From Desulfobacteraceae bacterium (GTDB lineage: Bacteria; Desulfobacterota; DSM-4660; Desulfatiglandales; B25-G16), in the NCBI GenBank assembly GCA_030615565.1, contig JAUWZC010000112.1, positions 1 through 7,160 on the forward strand: a stretch of 7,160 nucleotides of DNA, in the 5' to 3' direction. Position 1 is the first letter of the stretch. Each line of letters opens with the position of its first letter. Positions 5,993-7,160 of this stretch are shown piece by piece. The notes under the pieces are model-generated. The model worked only from the letters and a program-made list of their open reading frames with translations, made no database searches and had not been told where the DNA came from. The translations under genes were made by a program, and so were the position numbers.

Positions 5993-6373
5993 TTATGAGG
6001 TTTTCTTGTCCTTTTTTTTAGCCGTTTTTACGCTTGTAACAAAAATCGAAATCAATTCATTATTCTCTTTAATCAGGGTTTCAAGTTTTGATGTCGGCTT
6101 TATAAGATTGGCTCTTACAATCATAATTAACCATACCTTTGTCTCACGTAACTCTTTAAGGGATACTTTCATCTTGTGGATAAAGTCAGAACGAGATTCT
6201 GCGCTTTGAGCTTCACCATAATTGGGAGCGGGTGATGTACCGCAACGAATTAGTTGCCCGGCAATGTGATTTCCTACCTTTGTTTTTGGCAAGGATTCCG
6301 CTGTACGAATAATTCGGACTGCAAAATCTATTAAACGCTCTTCAAGATCAAATATTCTACTCTCCTTCGACAT
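5993..6373 (-). CDS. Four-helix-bundle protein, 23S rRNA intervening-sequence-protein (S23) family
   Basis: The 126-residue length is normal for the family. Family-typical segments are RIFDLEERLIDFAVRII (6-22), GNHIAGQLIRCGTSPAPNYGEAQ (34-56, centred on RCGTSP), DFIHKMKVSLKELRET (63-78) and a WL pair at 81-82, followed by a Lys-rich tail. Family members fold as four-helix bundles and can form pentamers; the diversity-generating-retroelement accessory protein Avd shares the fold. The function of stand-alone copies is not established, though nucleic-acid binding is often suggested. The gene begins at ATG 6371-6373 with AAGGA in the inverted-repeat arm. It splits the transporter from the hydroxylase genes and is probably unrelated to their metabolism. 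No reverse transcriptase or template/variable repeat is nearby. Confidence 0.92.
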   Translation of the reverse strand: MSKESRIFDLEERLIDFAVRIIRTAESLPKTKVGNHIAGQLIRCGTSPAPNYGEAQSAESRSDFIHKMKVSLKELRETKVWLIMIVRANLIKPTSKLETLIKENNELISIFVTSVKTAKKKDKKTS

Positions 6374-6378
6374 TCATT

Positions 6379-6402
6379 ATTCCTTGTTCGATATTCGATA
6401 TT
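6379..6402 (-). repeat. Terminal inverted repeat, right arm (24 bp)
   Basis: Exact reverse complement of 5963-5986. On the minus strand its inner end, ACAAGGAAT, lies 5 nt before the start codon of the four-helix-bundle gene. Confidence 0.9.
6381..6385 (-). promoter_or_regulatory. Shine-Dalgarno of the four-helix-bundle gene, inside the inverted-repeat arm
   Basis: AAGGA on the minus strand lies 7 nt before ATG 6371-6373 and within the 24-bp arm. Pairing of the two arms in a full-length transcript would hide it, so translation could depend on whether the stem forms. Confidence 0.6.
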
Positions 6403-6494
6403 GTCCATCCCATGAAAAATAATAGAACTATCTAATCCACTTAATAAGACTATATTTATCGCGTAAGTTATCGCATATGCCCTCTCACGCCCAC
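6403..6494. other. Spacer downstream of the TRAP permease gene
   Basis: This 92-bp stretch is AT-rich. It contains the 8-bp palindrome GCATATGC (6473-6480) and two TTATCGC words 12 bp apart (6456-6462, 6468-6474). There is no stem followed by a U-run on the minus strand, so read-through from the permease toward the hydroxylase genes is possible. Confidence 0.4.
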
Positions 6495-7160
6495 TTACCG
6501 CATCATCATGTTGGGAAGGAGCAGGGCAATTTTGGGGAATATCGTGATGAGAATGACTATGACAAATATTGACAACAGGAATGGGAGCGCCCCGCGAAAG
6601 ATCTCCTCAACCGACACATCCTTCACCACACCAGCAACGGTAAAGATATTAAGCCCCATTGGCGGGGTGATCAGTCCTGCCTCCATCATAAGGACAGCGA
6701 TGACACCAAACCAGATGGGATCAAAGCCGAGTGCCAAGATTATCGGGAAAATAACCGGCAACGTCAATACCATCATCGATATTGCATCTAAAAAGCAACC
6801 CAAAAAAAGATAGATGACCACAATTATGGCATGGATAAGGTATGGGGTTACTTGAAGTCCTGCAACCCACTCCGCTACCTTCATGGGGATCATTGATAAG
6901 GCCAAAAAATAACTGAAGACATTGGCTCCAGCCACGAGGAACAGAACCATTACTGAAATTCGAATGGCTTCCTGGAGTGCCTGAACAAGATTTCGCCCGG
7001 TTAGTTTCCTTTTAATTAAAGCAACAAGGAAAAGGACCGTAGCGCCTATTGCACCAGCCTCTGTGGGGGTAAAAAAGCCCAGGTATATGCCTCCCATTAC
7101 CACTAAAAAGATCGCCAGCGGCTCCCATATACCAGTGAGTGCTTTAAATTTCTCTCTCCA
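6495..7160 (-). CDS. dctM: TRAP transporter large permease (DctM family), C-terminal 221 residues; 5' end beyond right edge
   Basis: The frame stays open to the window edge, so the GTG at 7101-7103 is internal and not the start. Family members have about 425 residues, so about half is seen. GGIYLGFFTPTEAGAIGA (23-40 of the visible part) is the DctM signature, and LITPPMGLNIFTVAGVVKDVSVEEIFRGALPFLL (163-196) is the typical C-terminal region. At least five strongly hydrophobic membrane segments are visible, about 14-30, 36-50, 68-90, 108-140 and 193-213. This subunit is the channel for Na+-driven uptake of organic acids. It works with a small permease and a periplasmic binding protein that are presumably upstream, outside the window. 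Its position ahead of the hydroxylase genes suggests it brings in their carboxylate substrate. Confidence 0.95.
   Translation of the reverse strand, partial: WREKFKALTGIWEPLAIFLVVMGGIYLGFFTPTEAGAIGATVLFLVALIKRKLTGRNLVQALQEAIRISVMVLFLVAGANVFSYFLALSMIPMKVAEWVAGLQVTPYLIHAIIVVIYLFLGCFLDAISMMVLTLPVIFPIILALGFDPIWFGVIAVLMMEAGLITPPMGLNIFTVAGVVKDVSVEEIFRGALPFLLSIFVIVILITIFPKIALLLPNMMMR

Larger units (their letters stand above)
5963..6402 (-). mobile_element. Inverted-repeat-bounded unit carrying a four-helix-bundle (23S rRNA IVP-family) gene
   Basis: A 440-bp unit is bounded by perfect 24-bp inverted repeats and contains only the four-helix-bundle gene, which nearly fills it. The layout matches the intervening sequences found inside 23S rRNA of Leptospira and others, where an ORF of this family sits between arms that pair into a stem. 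Here the unit lies between a transporter gene and a hydroxylase gene, not in rRNA. No transposase is present and I see no target-site duplication at the edges, so the mode of spread is unknown and 'mobile' is an inference. Confidence 0.55.

Noticed and set aside
5963..6402. Part of a diversity-generating retroelement, because Avd shares the four-helix fold
   Set aside because: No reverse transcriptase, template/variable repeat pair or target gene is visible, and the inverted-repeat unit holds only this one gene.

Overview
The window carries seven protein-coding genes, all read from the minus strand (right to left as printed). They look like one catabolic locus interrupted by repeats. In order of transcription they are: the C-terminal half of a TRAP-transporter large permease (DctM type, 6495 to beyond 7160); a small four-helix-bundle (23S rRNA intervening-sequence-protein family) gene inside its own inverted-repeat unit (5963-6402); the three subunits of a molybdenum hydroxylase of the xanthine dehydrogenase family, as [2Fe-2S] subunit (5373-5882), FAD subunit (4419-5288) and molybdopterin subunit (1881-4124); a GntR/FCD transcriptional regulator (1196-1852); and the N-terminal 287 residues of an aldehyde dehydrogenase of the methylmalonate-semialdehyde dehydrogenase (CoA-acylating) type (1-863, running off the left edge).

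The likely logic is uptake of an organic acid by the TRAP system, hydroxylation or oxidation by the Mo/FeS/FAD enzyme, oxidation of a later aldehyde by the ALDH, and control by the FCD regulator, which may sense a carboxylate. The substrate cannot be read from sequence. The large subunit lacks the CO dehydrogenase active-site Cys loop and lacks the Glu next to the GGK motif that purine-oxidising xanthine dehydrogenases use. The FAD subunit has no cysteines and so lacks the extra [4Fe-4S] cluster of 4-hydroxybenzoyl-CoA reductase. This is an uncharacterised branch or substrate.

The non-coding DNA is unusual. Four of the gaps each hold a different repeat: an imperfect inverted repeat rich in TTCGAAA/ATATCGAA (971-1125), another rich in CTAAACTCTAAA (4164-4345), a 10-bp-periodic pair of inverted arms (5312-5404), and the four-helix-bundle unit with perfect 24-bp terminal inverted repeats (5963-6402). 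The 5312-5404 repeat supplies the last ten codons and the stop of the iron-sulfur subunit. In the four-helix unit the gene's Shine-Dalgarno sequence lies inside one inverted-repeat arm.

The organism is probably an anaerobic, moderate-GC bacterium. A Desulfobacterota-like (deltaproteobacterial) genome fits the TRAP plus Mo-hydroxylase catabolism, the intergenic repeats and the four-helix-bundle unit, but this is an inference from style, not a proof. I see no tRNA, rRNA, CRISPR array, transposase, convincing rho-independent terminator or riboswitch.
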